A stretch of DNA of 64,000 bases from Variovorax sp. OK212 (GCF_900112425.1 NZ_FOLP01000008.1:62001-126000), one strand, 5' to 3'; numbered from the stretch's first letter, positions 31,744 to 41,280 are shown. Program-made: numbers and translations. The notes: generated from the sequence alone by a model not told the origin.

Positions 31744-32775
31744 TTGACCCAGCAGAACGTTCCCGACCGCAGCGCGCGCCGGGGCAGCGGCGGCATCACG
31801 CTGAGCGACGTGGCCAAGCTCGCGGGCGTGTCGCCCATCACCGTGTCGCGCGCACTGAACACCCCCGATCTCGTGTCGCCCGAGACGCGCGAGAAGGTGC
31901 GCCACGCCGTGGAGCGCACGGGCTACGTGCCCAACCTGCTGGCCGGCGGGCTGGCCTCGAACCGCAGCCGGCTGGTGGCGGCGGTGGTGCCGACCATCGC
32001 GGGACCGGTGTTCCTGGAGACCATCCAGGCCCTGACCGAGGCGTTGGCCGAAAAGGGCTACCAGCTCATGCTGGGCCAGAGCGGCTATGACAACTCGCGC
32101 GAGGACGCGCTGATCGACGCCATCGTCGGCCGCCGGCCCGACGGCATCGTGCTCACGGGCATCATGCGCTCGGCCGACGGCCGGCGCCGCTTGCTGGCTT
32201 CGGGCATTCCCGTGGTCGAGACCTGGGACCTCACGCCGACCCCGATCGACATGCTGGTCGGCTTTTCCCACGAGAAAGCAGGCGCGGCCACCGCGGAATT
32301 CCTGCACCGCAAGGGCTACCGCCGCCCGGCCATCGTGACCGGCGACGACCACCGCGCCAACCTGCGGCGCGCCGGCTTCGAGCAGGCCTGGAAGGCGCTC
32401 GGCGGCACCGCGCCGCGGGTGCACCACGTGCCCGCGCCGACCACGCTCGGCAGCGGCCGGGCCGCGCTGCGCGAACTGCTCGCGGGCCCCGCGCCCGTCG
32501 ACGTGGTGGCCTGCAGTTCGGACGCGCTGGCGCACGGCGTCATCACCGAGGCGCAGGCGCGCGGCCTGCGCGTGCCGCAGGACACCGGCGTCATCGGCTT
32601 CGGCGACCTGGCCTTCGCGCGCGACGCGCATCCGTCGATCAGCACCGTGCGCATCGACGGCACGGCCATCGGGCGGCAGGCCGCGCGGTTCATCGTCGAG
32701 CGCGCCGAAGGCCGCGCCATCGCCGACAAGGTGCTGGACCTGGGCTTTTCCCTGATCGAGCGCGAAAGCGCCTGA
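31744..32775 (+). CDS. LacI-family transcriptional regulator (GntR-like)
   Basis: 343 aa from a TTG at 31744 preceded by GGAG at 31733-31736; an alternative GTG at 31711 would overlap the operator. The HTH is ITLSDVAKLAGVSPITVSRALNTPDLVSPETRE, with the hinge YVPNLLAGGLASNRS. The ligand domain is of the periplasmic-binding type (VVPTIAGPVFLETIQ, HEKAGAATAEFLHRKGYRRPAIVTGD, and GFGDLAFARDAHPSISTV). The GntR/IdnR branch responds to sugar acids such as gluconate. It precedes the dehydratase-Bug gene set and has one operator before itself and one before that set. Confidence 0.92.
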   Translation: MTQQNVPDRSARRGSGGITLSDVAKLAGVSPITVSRALNTPDLVSPETREKVRHAVERTGYVPNLLAGGLASNRSRLVAAVVPTIAGPVFLETIQALTEALAEKGYQLMLGQSGYDNSREDALIDAIVGRRPDGIVLTGIMRSADGRRRLLASGIPVVETWDLTPTPIDMLVGFSHEKAGAATAEFLHRKGYRRPAIVTGDDHRANLRRAGFEQAWKALGGTAPRVHHVPAPTTLGSGRAALRELLAGPAPVDVVACSSDALAHGVITEAQARGLRVPQDTGVIGFGDLAFARDAHPSISTVRIDGTAIGRQAARFIVERAEGRAIADKVLDLGFSLIERESA

Positions 32776-32815
32776 AACCCGGTTGACGACCCCTGGAGGT
32801 CGTGCGTAAGATCGA

Positions 32816-32831
32816 ATGACAGCGCTAACAT
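32816..32831. promoter_or_regulatory. Probable LacI/GntR-type operator, site 2 (dehydratase operon)
   Basis: ATGACAGCGCTAACAT; its reverse complement, ATGTTAGCGCTGTCAT, matches site 1 at 12 of 16 bases or better, with AGCGCT in the centre. It lies 57 bases upstream of the dehydratase start, a normal position for repression by the adjacent LacI-family protein. Confidence 0.65.
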
Positions 32832-32887
32832 AAAAGCTTTTTCAAGAACGCCTCGCCGCGTTTTGCCCCCGCCATTCGAGACAACGC

Positions 32888-34627
32888 ATGACCTCACGAA
32901 AAAAACCCCAAGACCTCCGCTCGCACCGCTGGTACGGCGTCAAGGACCTGCGCAGCTTCGGCCACCGCTCGCGCACCGCGCAGATGGGCTTCAGCCGCGA
33001 CGACTACCTGGGCAAGCCGGTCATCGCCATCCTCAACACCTGGAGCGACATGAACTCCTGCCACACGCACTTCAAGCAGCGCGTGGAAGAGGTCAAGCGC
33101 GGCGTCTGGCAGGCGGGCGGCTTTCCGGTGGAGATCCCGGCCATGAGCCTGGGCGAGGCCTTCCAGAAGCCGACCACCATGCTCTACCGCAACCTGCTGG
33201 CCATGGAGGCCGAGGAGCTCATCCGCTCCTACCCGGCGGACGGCGTGGTGCTGATGGGCGGCTGCGACAAGACCACGCCGGGCCTGGTGATGGGCGCGCT
33301 GGCCATGAACCTGCCGACCATCTTCGTGCCCGCCGGCCCGATGCTGCGCGGCGACTACAAGGGCACCGTGCTGGGCTCGGGCTCCGACACCTGGAAGTAC
33401 TGGGCCGAGCTGCGCGCCGGCAACATCACCGAGGACGACTGGCAGGACGTCGAGGACGGCATTGCGCGCTCCCCCGGCACCTGCATGACCATGGGCACCG
33501 CCAGCACCATGACCAGCGCGACCGAGGCCATGGGCCTCACCTTGCCCGGGGCGTCGTCGATCCCGGCGGTCGATTCGCGCCACGCCATGATGGCCACGCA
33601 CACCGGCAAGCGCATCGTCGAGATGGTGTGGGAAGACCTGAAGCCGCTCGACATCCTGACGCCCGCGTCGTTCGACAACGCCGTCACCGCCGTGCTCGGC
33701 CTGGGCGGCTCGACCAATGCGATCGTGCACCTGATCGCCATGGCGCGCCGCGCCGGCGTGCCGCTCGACCTGGCGCGCTTCGACGAACTCGCGCGCGGCA
33801 CGCCGGTCATCGCCAACCTGCGCCCGGGCGGCAAGTACCTGATGGAAGACTTCTTCTATGCCGGCGGCCTGCGCGCCTTCCTGGCCGCGATGGGCGACCT
33901 GATCGACGGCAGCCAGATGACCTGCAACGGCAAGACGCTGGGCGAGAACATCGCGGGCGCGCAGGTCTACAACGCCGACGTCATCAAGCCGCGCGCGCAG
34001 GCGCTGCTCGAAAGCGGCGGCCTGGCCGTGCTGCGCGGCAACCTCGCGCCCGACGGCGCCGTGATCAAGCCGGCCGCCATGGAGCAGCACCTGCGCCGCC
34101 ACACCGGCCCGGCCCTGGTGTTCAGGAACTACGACGACCTGGCCGCGCGCATCGACGCGCCCGACCTGCCCGTGACCAGGGACAGCGTGATCGTGCTGCA
34201 GAGCGCCGGCCCGCAAGGCGCGCCGGGCATGCCCGAATGGGGCCAGCTGCCGATCCCGCAGAAGCTGCTGAAGGAAGGCGTGCGCGACATGGTGCGCATC
34301 AGCGACGCGCGCATGAGCGGCACCAGCTACGGCGCCTGCGTGCTGCACGTCACGCCCGAGTCCCACGTCGGCGGGCCGCTCGCGCTGGTGCGCGACGGCG
34401 ACCTCGTCACGCTGGACATCGACGCGCGCCGCATCGACATGCAGGTGAGCCACGAAGAGCTCGCCAGGCGCCGCGCCGAATGGCAACGGCCGATGCCCAG
34501 GTTCGGCCGCGGCTACGGCGTGATGTTCCTCAAGCACGTGCAGCAGGCCGACACCGGCTGCGACTTCGACTTTCTCGCGCCCGACTACGCCGAGACCGCG
34601 GGGAAGGACGAGCCCGAGATCCACTGA
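32888..34627 (+). CDS. IlvD/Edd-family sugar-acid dehydratase (arabonate/xylonate dehydratase-like)
   Basis: 579 aa. Iron-sulfur cluster cysteines Cys58 (MNSCHTH), Cys126 (GGCDKTTPG) and Cys199 (GTCMTMGTASTM) are present, with Lys128 in the metal site. The HRWYGVKDLRSFGHRSR N-terminus and SHVGGPLALVRDGD near the C-terminus are typical of the pentonate dehydratase group (L-arabinonate, D-xylonate, galactonate) rather than of dihydroxy-acid dehydratase. It dehydrates an aldonic acid to a 2-keto-3-deoxy acid in the cytosol. First structural gene after the LacI-type operator. Confidence 0.92.
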   Translation: MTSRKKPQDLRSHRWYGVKDLRSFGHRSRTAQMGFSRDDYLGKPVIAILNTWSDMNSCHTHFKQRVEEVKRGVWQAGGFPVEIPAMSLGEAFQKPTTMLYRNLLAMEAEELIRSYPADGVVLMGGCDKTTPGLVMGALAMNLPTIFVPAGPMLRGDYKGTVLGSGSDTWKYWAELRAGNITEDDWQDVEDGIARSPGTCMTMGTASTMTSATEAMGLTLPGASSIPAVDSRHAMMATHTGKRIVEMVWEDLKPLDILTPASFDNAVTAVLGLGGSTNAIVHLIAMARRAGVPLDLARFDELARGTPVIANLRPGGKYLMEDFFYAGGLRAFLAAMGDLIDGSQMTCNGKTLGENIAGAQVYNADVIKPRAQALLESGGLAVLRGNLAPDGAVIKPAAMEQHLRRHTGPALVFRNYDDLAARIDAPDLPVTRDSVIVLQSAGPQGAPGMPEWGQLPIPQKLLKEGVRDMVRISDARMSGTSYGACVLHVTPESHVGGPLALVRDGDLVTLDIDARRIDMQVSHEELARRRAEWQRPMPRFGRGYGVMFLKHVQQADTGCDFDFLAPDYAETAGKDEPEIH

Positions 34628-34662
34628 CCCCCGAACGAGAACGAGAGACAAAAGGAAAAGAC

Positions 34663-35679
34663 ATGGAGACAGACAAACTCGAACGCCGGCGCCTCGGCAA
34701 GCTGGCGGCGCACGTGGCGGCGAACCTCACGGCACTCGCGCTGGTGTCGCTGCCGTTCGCAGCGGCGGCGCAAACCGCGCCCGCCTGGCCGACGCGGCCC
34801 GTGACCGTCGTCGTGCCCTTCGCGGCCGGCGGCGGCACCGACATCGCGGCGCGCCTGCTCGCCACGCGGCTGGGCCAGAAGTGGGGCCAGTCGGTGGTGG
34901 TGGACAACCGCACCGGCGCGGGCGGCCTGGTCGGCGCGGAGGCCGTGGCCAAGGCCAGGCCCGACGGCTACACGCTGCTCATCGGCAACGTGGGCACGCA
35001 GTCGATCAACCCCTCGCTCTACAAGATGCCCTACGACGCCGACAAGGCCTTCGCGCCGGTGTCGCTGTTCGCCGAGCTGCCGTTCGCTTTCGTGGTGAAC
35101 CCGAACGTGCCCGCCAAGACACCGAAGGAACTCGTCGCGCTGGCCAAGGCCTCGCCCGACAAGTACACCTACGCCAGCTCGGGCAGCGGCGGCTCGCCGC
35201 ATCTCACGGCCGAGATCTTCCAGCAGGCCACCGGCGTCAAGTTTCTGCATGTGCCCTACAAGGGCGGCGGCCCGGCCATGGCCGACCTGATGGCTGGCCA
35301 CGTCGACATGCTGTTTGCCTCCATCCTCGAGACCTCGGGCTACGTGAAGGGCGGCAAGCTGCGCGCGCTGGCCGTGACCAGCGCCGAGCGCTCGCCCGCG
35401 ATGCCCGAGGTGCCGACGCTCGCGGAGCTCGGCGTGCCCAACGCCGAGTCGGGCTCGTGGGTCGCGCTGCTCGCGCCGGCCGGCACGCCGCAGGCGCTGC
35501 TGGACAGGATCTCCGCCGACGTGAAGGAGGTCGTGGCCACGCCGGAAATGAGCAAGGCACTCATCGCGCAGGGCGCCACGCCGCGCGGCAGCACGCCGGC
35601 CGAACTGCAGAAGACCATCGACGCCGACAAGGCGCGCTACGGCCAGGTCATCAAGACCCGCGGCATCAAGGTGGAGTGA
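34663..35679 (+). CDS. Bug/TctC-family tripartite tricarboxylate receptor (1 of 7)
   Basis: 338 aa. An N-terminal basic region plus hydrophobic helix ends in AAAAQ, then PTRPVTVVVPFAAGGGTDIAARLLA and VVDNRTGAGGLVGAEAVAKARPDGYTL, the defining Bug motifs. These are periplasmic Venus-flytrap proteins that bind carboxylates for a TctAB-type carrier. No tctA or tctB gene lies in the window. It follows the dehydratase gene after 35 bases, with AAGGAAAAG before the ATG. A sugar acid or similar carboxylate is a plausible ligand. Confidence 0.92.
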   Translation: METDKLERRRLGKLAAHVAANLTALALVSLPFAAAAQTAPAWPTRPVTVVVPFAAGGGTDIAARLLATRLGQKWGQSVVVDNRTGAGGLVGAEAVAKARPDGYTLLIGNVGTQSINPSLYKMPYDADKAFAPVSLFAELPFAFVVNPNVPAKTPKELVALAKASPDKYTYASSGSGGSPHLTAEIFQQATGVKFLHVPYKGGGPAMADLMAGHVDMLFASILETSGYVKGGKLRALAVTSAERSPAMPEVPTLAELGVPNAESGSWVALLAPAGTPQALLDRISADVKEVVATPEMSKALIAQGATPRGSTPAELQKTIDADKARYGQVIKTRGIKVE

Positions 35680-35683
35680 CCCC

Positions 35684-36679
35684 ATGACATCGACCCCCCG
35701 CATGCACCCCCGTCGCCGCACCGTGCTCCTGGCCGGCGCCGCGCTGCTGGCCACCCACCGCGTGATGGCGCAGGACAAGTGGCCTTCGCGCCCCATCACC
35801 TACGTCGTGCCGTTCACGCCCGGCGGCTCGACCGACGTGATCGGCCGCGTCATCGCGCAGAAGCTCGGCGACGCGCTCGGCCAGCCGGTGATCGTCGACA
35901 ACAAGCCCGGCGCGGCCGGTGCCGTGGGCGCGGGCTTTGTCGCCAAGGCCAAGCCCGACGGCTACACCCTGTTCGGCGGCACCATCAGCACGCACGCGAT
36001 CAACGCCAGCCTCTACAAGAACCTGCCCTACGACCCGGTGAAGGACTTCGAGCCGATCTCGCTCGTGGCCTTCCTGCCGAACGTGCTCATCGTCGACCCG
36101 AACCTGGGCGTCAACTCGGTGGCGGAGCTGATCGCGCTGCTGAAGAAAGACCCGAGCAAGCGCAACTTCGCCTCGTCGGGCGCGGGCACCTCCACGCACC
36201 TGGCCGGCGAGATGCTGGCCGACATGATCGGCGTGAAGCTCACGCACATTCCCTACAAGGGCACGCCGCCCGCCATGCTCGACGTGTCCTCGGGCCAGGT
36301 GACCTTCATGTTCGACCAGCTCACCGCGGCCCTGCCGCTGGTGCAGGGCGGCAAGCTCAAGCTGCTGGCCGTCACCTCGGCCAGGCGCATGGCGCTGGCG
36401 CCGCAGCTGCCCACCATGCAGGAGGCCGGCGTGAAGGGCTTCGAGATGGCGTCCTGGCAGGCGGTGTATGCGCCCAAGGGCCTGCCCGCGCCGATCGCGC
36501 AGCGCCTGTCGGGCGAGATCGCCAGGATCCTGCAGATGCCCGACGTGAAGGACAAGTTCACCAACCAGCTCGGCATGGAGGTGGTGGCCGGCTCGCCCGC
36601 GCAGCTCGCGGCGTTGATGCAGACCGAGATCCCGCGCTGGGGCGAGCTCGTGAAGAAGTCCGGCGCCACAGCCAACTGA
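35684..36679 (+). CDS. Bug/TctC-family receptor (2 of 7)
   Basis: 331 aa. The signal begins MTSTPRMHPRRRTVLLAGAAL, with an RRRTVLL segment that could be read by the Tat or the Sec system, and ends MAQ. Motifs are RPITYVVPFTPGGSTDVIGR, VDNKPGAAGAVGAGFVAKAKPDGYT and HIPYKGTPPAMLDV. It starts four bases after the previous Bug gene, so the two receptors are made together; whether they share one carrier is unknown. Confidence 0.92.
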   Translation: MTSTPRMHPRRRTVLLAGAALLATHRVMAQDKWPSRPITYVVPFTPGGSTDVIGRVIAQKLGDALGQPVIVDNKPGAAGAVGAGFVAKAKPDGYTLFGGTISTHAINASLYKNLPYDPVKDFEPISLVAFLPNVLIVDPNLGVNSVAELIALLKKDPSKRNFASSGAGTSTHLAGEMLADMIGVKLTHIPYKGTPPAMLDVSSGQVTFMFDQLTAALPLVQGGKLKLLAVTSARRMALAPQLPTMQEAGVKGFEMASWQAVYAPKGLPAPIAQRLSGEIARILQMPDVKDKFTNQLGMEVVAGSPAQLAALMQTEIPRWGELVKKSGATAN

Positions 36680-36700
36680 AGCCAACTGAACAGGACCCCC

Positions 36701-37441
36701 ATGACATCGAGCACGCCTTCTTCCACTCCCCTTTCGGACACCGCGCGCGAACAGCTGCGCCACGTCAGCGTGGCCACGCTGTGCACGCAACTCTTCAAGC
36801 GCGGCTTTCGCAACGTCTACCTGCAGGGCGTGGGCCGACTCACCCGGCCCAGCGGCGGCAACCTGGTCGGCCCGGCCTTCACCATGCGCAACATCCCGGC
36901 GCGCGAAGACCTCGACCAGATCAGCGCCTTCGACGACCCCGACCACCCGCAACGCAAGGGCATCGAGAGCGTGCCGCAAGGCCATGTGCTGGTGATCGAC
37001 TGCCGCGGCGAAACGCGCGTGGCCTCGGGCGGCCAGATTCTCACGACGCGGCTCAAGGTGCGCGGCGCCGCCGGGCTGGTGTCCGACGGGCCGGTGCGCG
37101 ACAGCGGCCCGATCTCACAGATGGACTTTCCGGTGTACTGCGCGGGCGGCAGCGCGCCGCTCAACCTCATTCACCACCACGCGATCGACCTGAACGTGCC
37201 CATCGGTTGCGGCGGCGTGCCGGTGTACCCCGGCGACGTGATCGTGGGCGACGACGAAGGCGTGGTCGTGATCCCCGCGCACCTGGCCGAGGAGGTGGCG
37301 CGCGACGCGACCGAGCAGGAAAAGATGGAAGCCTTCGTGCTCGAGCGCATCGAGGGCGGCGCCAGGCTCGCGGGCACCTACCCGCCCAACGCCGACACGC
37401 GCGCCGCCTTCGAGGTCTGGCGCAAGGAAAGGGGCGTCTGA
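36701..37441 (+). CDS. RraA-like aldolase/decarboxylase (HMG/CHA aldolase family)
   Basis: 246 aa. The class II pyruvate aldolase/RraA fold is shown by GPAFTMRNIP, VLVIDCRGE, and the conserved GLVSDGPVRDSGPI with the Arg-Asp pair used for substrate and metal binding. VPIGCGGVPVYPGDVIVGDDEGVVVIP closes the domain. Members cleave 4-hydroxy-4-methyl-2-oxoglutarate or related 2-keto acids. In this setting it may cleave the keto-deoxy acid formed by the dehydratase. It is not expected to be an RNase E inhibitor in this context. Confidence 0.85.
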   Translation: MTSSTPSSTPLSDTAREQLRHVSVATLCTQLFKRGFRNVYLQGVGRLTRPSGGNLVGPAFTMRNIPAREDLDQISAFDDPDHPQRKGIESVPQGHVLVIDCRGETRVASGGQILTTRLKVRGAAGLVSDGPVRDSGPISQMDFPVYCAGGSAPLNLIHHHAIDLNVPIGCGGVPVYPGDVIVGDDEGVVVIPAHLAEEVARDATEQEKMEAFVLERIEGGARLAGTYPPNADTRAAFEVWRKERGV

Positions 37442-37443
37442 CC

Positions 37444-38430
37444 ATGCAACGCCGAACATTCACGGCGCTGGCGGCCACGGCGCTCGTGCCGCTCCTGCCG
37501 CTCTCCGGCGCCTTGCCCGCGGCCGCGCAGCCGGCGTTCCCCGCCAAGCCCATCACCATCGTCGTGCCCGCCTCGCCCGGCGGCGCCATCGACCTGGCCG
37601 CGCGGCTCATCGGACAGAAGATGAGCGAGAGCTGGGGGCAGCCCGTGCTCGTGGACAACCGCGCCGGCGCCACCGGCATCATCGGCACCGACCTGGTCGC
37701 CAAGAGCCCGCCCGACGGCCACATGCTGGCGCTGGTGGCGAGCAGCCACGCGATCAACCCGAGCATGGTGAAGAAGCTGCCCTTCGACACGCTCAAGGGC
37801 TTCGAGCCGGTCGCGCTCACGCACGTCGTGCCGCTGGTGCTGATCGTCTCGCCCGAGCTGCCGGTGAAGACGGTGAAAGAGCTGATTGCCTACGGCAAGG
37901 CCAACCCCGGCAAGCTCACCTTCGCCTCGAGCGGCAACGGCGGCGCGCCGCATTTCTCGGGCGAGCTGTTCAAGTCGCTCGCCGGCATCGAGATGACGCA
38001 CATCCCCTACAAGGGCAGCACGCTCGCGCACCCCGACCTGATCAGCGGGCGCACCTCGCTGATGTTCGACACCGTGGCCGCGGCCAACGTGCAGATCAGG
38101 GCCGGCCGGCTGCGCGCGCTGGCCGTCACCACCGCGAAGCGCGCATCCACGCTGCCCGACGTGCCCACGATGCAGGAGGCCGGCGTGGCCGGCTACGAGA
38201 CCAGCACCTGGGGCGGCCTGCTCGCGCCGGCCGGCACGCCCAAGGCCACGGTCGACAAGCTCAATGCCGAGGTCAACCGCATCCTCCAGCTGCCCGACGT
38301 GCGCAAGACGCTGCAGGACAACGGCATCGAGCCCGGCAGCGGCTCGCCGCAACAGTTCACGGCCTTCATCGGCACCGAGATGACCAAGTGGGCCAGGGTC
38401 GCGAAAGACGCCGGCATCCAACCCGAATGA
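37444..38430 (+). CDS. Bug/TctC-family receptor (3 of 7)
   Basis: 328 aa, starting two bases after the RraA-like gene. The signal peptide MQRRTFTALAATALVPLLPL has a twin-arginine-like RRTF start and ends AAAQ. The Bug motifs are KPITIVVPASPGGAIDLAARLIG, VDNRAGATGIIGTDLVAKSPPDGH and HIPYKGSTLAHPDLISG. Its stop overlaps the dehydrogenase start as ATGA. Confidence 0.92.
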   Translation: MQRRTFTALAATALVPLLPLSGALPAAAQPAFPAKPITIVVPASPGGAIDLAARLIGQKMSESWGQPVLVDNRAGATGIIGTDLVAKSPPDGHMLALVASSHAINPSMVKKLPFDTLKGFEPVALTHVVPLVLIVSPELPVKTVKELIAYGKANPGKLTFASSGNGGAPHFSGELFKSLAGIEMTHIPYKGSTLAHPDLISGRTSLMFDTVAAANVQIRAGRLRALAVTTAKRASTLPDVPTMQEAGVAGYETSTWGGLLAPAGTPKATVDKLNAEVNRILQLPDVRKTLQDNGIEPGSGSPQQFTAFIGTEMTKWARVAKDAGIQPE

Positions 38431-39410
38431 CACAAGCATCACCACCCTCCATGCCCCTCGCTGCGAACAAGTCCAGGACCCGCGTTCTTCAACACGGCCG
38501 GCTGCTGCCGGCGCTCGAAGCCCGGCTGGGCGAAACCTACGACGTGCATCCGCTGTGGAACGAGGCCGACCCCCAGGCCTTCCTGGCCGCGCACGGCGGC
38601 GAGTTCACGGCGCTCGTCACCTCGGCGCGTTTCGGCGCCGACGCGGCGCTCATCGCGGCGTTGCCGGCGCTCACGGTCATCTCCAGCTTCGGCGTGGGGC
38701 TCGACACCATCGACCTCGACGCCGCCCGCGCGCGCGGCATTGCCGTCGGCTACACGCCCGACGTGCTGAACGACTGCGTGGCCGACACCGCCTTCGCGCT
38801 GGTGATGGACGTGGCGCGCCGCATCAGCGCGTCCGACCGCTTCGTGCGCCGCGGCGACTGGCGCCAGGGCCAGTTCCCGCTGGCCACGAAGGTGTCGGGC
38901 AAGAAGCTCGGCATCCTCGGCATGGGGCGCATCGGGCGCGTCATTGCCAGGCGCGCGTCGGGCTTCGACATGAGCGTGCGCTATCACAACCGCCGCGCGC
39001 TCACCGACGTCGACTGCGGCTACGAGCCCACGCTCCAGGGCCTGGCGGCGTGGGCCGACTTCCTGGTGATCGCGAGCGCCGGTGGCGCCGAAACGCGCGG
39101 GCTGGTGTCGCGCGAGATCCTCGATGCGCTCGGGCCCGAGGGCTACCTCGTCAACATCTCGCGCGGCAGCGTGGTCGACGAGGCCGCGCTGGTCGACGCG
39201 TTGCAGCACCGGCGCATCGCGGGCGCCGGGCTCGACGTGTTCGACAACGAGCCGCACGTGCCCGAGGCGCTGTTCGCGCTCGACAACGTGGTGCTGTTGC
39301 CGCACCTGGCGAGCAACACGCACGAGACGCGTGCCGCCATGGCCCAGCGCGTGGAAGACAACCTCGCGGCCGCACTGGCCGGCAAGCCGATGGTCAGCGC
39401 GGCGGCTTGA
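38427..39410 (+). CDS. D-isomer-specific 2-hydroxyacid dehydrogenase
   Basis: 327 aa. The NAD(P)-binding motif is LGILGMGRIGRVIARR. The catalytic triad positions of the family are visible: Arg in NISRGSVVDE, Glu in DVFDNEPHVPE and His in LLPHLASNTHETR. The GhrB/hydroxypyruvate-glyoxylate reductase group is the closest fit. The ATG at 38427 overlaps the stop of the Bug gene; an ATG at 38451 is a possible later start. Last gene of the LacI-led set, convergent with the gluconolactonase-like gene. Confidence 0.9.
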   Translation: MTQASPPSMPLAANKSRTRVLQHGRLLPALEARLGETYDVHPLWNEADPQAFLAAHGGEFTALVTSARFGADAALIAALPALTVISSFGVGLDTIDLDAARARGIAVGYTPDVLNDCVADTAFALVMDVARRISASDRFVRRGDWRQGQFPLATKVSGKKLGILGMGRIGRVIARRASGFDMSVRYHNRRALTDVDCGYEPTLQGLAAWADFLVIASAGGAETRGLVSREILDALGPEGYLVNISRGSVVDEAALVDALQHRRIAGAGLDVFDNEPHVPEALFALDNVVLLPHLASNTHETRAAMAQRVEDNLAAALAGKPMVSAAA

Positions 39411-39455
39411 GCGCGCCGAGGCGGGGCCGCCTGCACGCCCGACGGGCGGGCGCGC

Positions 39456-40415
39456 CTAGGCGCCTGGCAGGCGATGCAGAGCGACGCCGGGCACGTCCAG
39501 CGCCGTCTTCAGCACGGTTCCATGCGTGGAGTCGGTGACGAACACCGTCGAGCGGTCCGCACCGCCGAAGGCCAGGTTCGTCGTCGAAGCGCCGGCCGGA
39601 CCGCGCAGGACCATCACCGGTTCGGCGCGCGCGTTGAGCACCCACACATGGCCCAGCCCCGGATTGGCCACCAGCAATCTTCCCTGCGTGTCGACCGCCA
39701 GCCCGTCGGGGCCGCTCGGGCCGTAGGACGTGAAGAACTGGCCCACCTTGGCCACGCTGCCGTCCGCCAGCAGCGGCACGCGCCAGATGCAATTGCCGCG
39801 CGTCACGGCGAGATACAGCACCTTGCCGTCCGGCGACAGGGCCACCCCGTTCGGGCTCGGCACGTTGGACAGCAGCAGGTCGAGCTGGCCGTCGGGGCGC
39901 AGCCGGTAGAGCCGGCCCGAAGGGTCGTGCAGCCCGCTCTGCCCCTGGTCGGTGAAATAGATGTTGCCGCGCGCATCGAGCACGAGGTCGTTCACGCCCT
40001 TGAAACTCTCGGTGTTTCGCCGTTGGAGGTGCGGCGTGGCGCGGCCCGTGCGGATGTCCACGCGCACCAAGCCGTTCCTGTAGTCGGTCACCAGCAGCGT
40101 GTGGTCGTCGGCGAACTTCATTCCGTTCGGCTCGCCGTCGTACTCGGCCACCAGTGTCCATTCGCCGGCGGCGTCGATGCGAAAGATGCGGCCGAAGGGA
40201 ATGTCCGACACATACAGGTTGCCGTCGCCGTCGAACACCGGGCCTTCGAGGAAGGAGTCGGTCGGCTGGCCGCCGCGGTTGGCGCTGGCCCACGCCGAGG
40301 GCTCGCGCCGCCGGAAGCGATCGGGCATCGTGGTGAAGGTCTCGAGTTCGAGCACCTGGGGGGCTTGCAGCAGGAACAACTCAGTCTCCTCGGGGATCAG
40401 TGGCTTCGAAACCAT
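39456..40415 (-). CDS. SMP-30/gluconolactonase-like protein
   Basis: 319 aa six-bladed beta-propeller of the SGL family: EGPVFDGDGNLYVSDI with the metal-binding Glu, EYDGEPNGMKFADD, GVNDLVLDARGNIYFTD, and GPDGLAVDTQGRLLVANPG. Such proteins hydrolyse sugar or other lactones. The start at 40415 lies inside the end of the upstream amidohydrolase gene (35-base overlap). A lactonase in the same neighbourhood as an aldonate dehydratase gives the first two steps of a non-phosphorylating sugar-acid route. Confidence 0.88.
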   Translation of the reverse strand: MVSKPLIPEETELFLLQAPQVLELETFTTMPDRFRRREPSAWASANRGGQPTDSFLEGPVFDGDGNLYVSDIPFGRIFRIDAAGEWTLVAEYDGEPNGMKFADDHTLLVTDYRNGLVRVDIRTGRATPHLQRRNTESFKGVNDLVLDARGNIYFTDQGQSGLHDPSGRLYRLRPDGQLDLLLSNVPSPNGVALSPDGKVLYLAVTRGNCIWRVPLLADGSVAKVGQFFTSYGPSGPDGLAVDTQGRLLVANPGLGHVWVLNARAEPVMVLRGPAGASTTNLAFGGADRSTVFVTDSTHGTVLKTALDVPGVALHRLPGA

Positions 40416-41280
40416 ACAGCCGCGCCGGGTTCGCCACAAGGATGCGGTCGCGCACGGCGGTGTTGCCGCACCATGCCGCGAGCACGTCCGCCAGGCTGGC
40501 GTCGTTGACCGTGTCCGGAGGCTGCGTGGTGTGCGGCCAGTCGCTGCCCCACACGAGCCGCTGCGGCGCGGCTTCGACCAGCGCGCGGCCCATGGCGAAG
40601 GCATCGGCGTAGCAAGGCTCGCCGTCGCGCGAGCGCATGTAGACGCCCGACAACTTCATCCACGTGCGGCCCGCGTCGAGCAAGCGGCGTGCGGCGCCGA
40701 ACGCGTCGCTCTGCACGCCGCCGGCCGGGTCGATGAGCGCCATGTGATCGATGACCAGCGGCACGGGCAACTGCGCCAGCACCGGCGCGAGTTCGACCAG
40801 CTGATCGGCGTTCAGGAACACCTGCACATGCCAGCCCAGCCTCTGGGCCTTGCGCGCGAGCGTCGTGAGCATGTCCGCGGTGGTGGCGCCCCACGACTGC
40901 GGCGTCACGAAGTTGATGCGCAGGCCGCACACGCGCCGGGCGGCGAGCCGGTCGAGCTCGGCATCGGCCACGTCATGCGCGGCCACGGCCACGCCGCGCG
41001 CGCTCTGGCCGAACTGCGCGAGCGCGTCGAGCAGGCAGGCGTTGTCGGTGCCGTACGTCGAAGGGTTGACCACCACCGTGCGCGACGTGCCGAGCCGCTG
41101 CTGCAGCCTGCGGTAGTCGCCCACCTCCGCGCGCGGCGGCTGGCGCTTCCAGTGCCGCGACGGCGCGAAGCGCGGATCGAAGATGTGCATGTGGCTGTCG
41201 CAGGCATCGCGCGGCAGCGCCTGCGCGGGCCGGTTTGTGCCGACGGAATGGGGCACCGTTGCATCAGGTCCGGAATTCAT
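40381..41280 (-). CDS. Amidohydrolase-2 family, pyrone-dicarboxylate lactonase (LigI)-like
   Basis: 299 aa TIM-barrel hydrolase. DACDSHMHIFDPRF supplies the first-strand His pair, VIDHMALID the middle His, and RLVWGSDWPH the late Asp. The metal-independent LigI-type enzymes share DSHMHIFDP. They open lactones such as 2-pyrone-4,6-dicarboxylate. A clear paralogue lies at 45982-46875, with shared runs such as PSTYGTDN/PSTYGSDN and ARGVAV. Confidence 0.87.
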   Translation of the reverse strand: MNSGPDATVPHSVGTNRPAQALPRDACDSHMHIFDPRFAPSRHWKRQPPRAEVGDYRRLQQRLGTSRTVVVNPSTYGTDNACLLDALAQFGQSARGVAVAAHDVADAELDRLAARRVCGLRINFVTPQSWGATTADMLTTLARKAQRLGWHVQVFLNADQLVELAPVLAQLPVPLVIDHMALIDPAGGVQSDAFGAARRLLDAGRTWMKLSGVYMRSRDGEPCYADAFAMGRALVEAAPQRLVWGSDWPHTTQPPDTVNDASLADVLAAWCGNTAVRDRILVANPARLYGFEATDPRGD

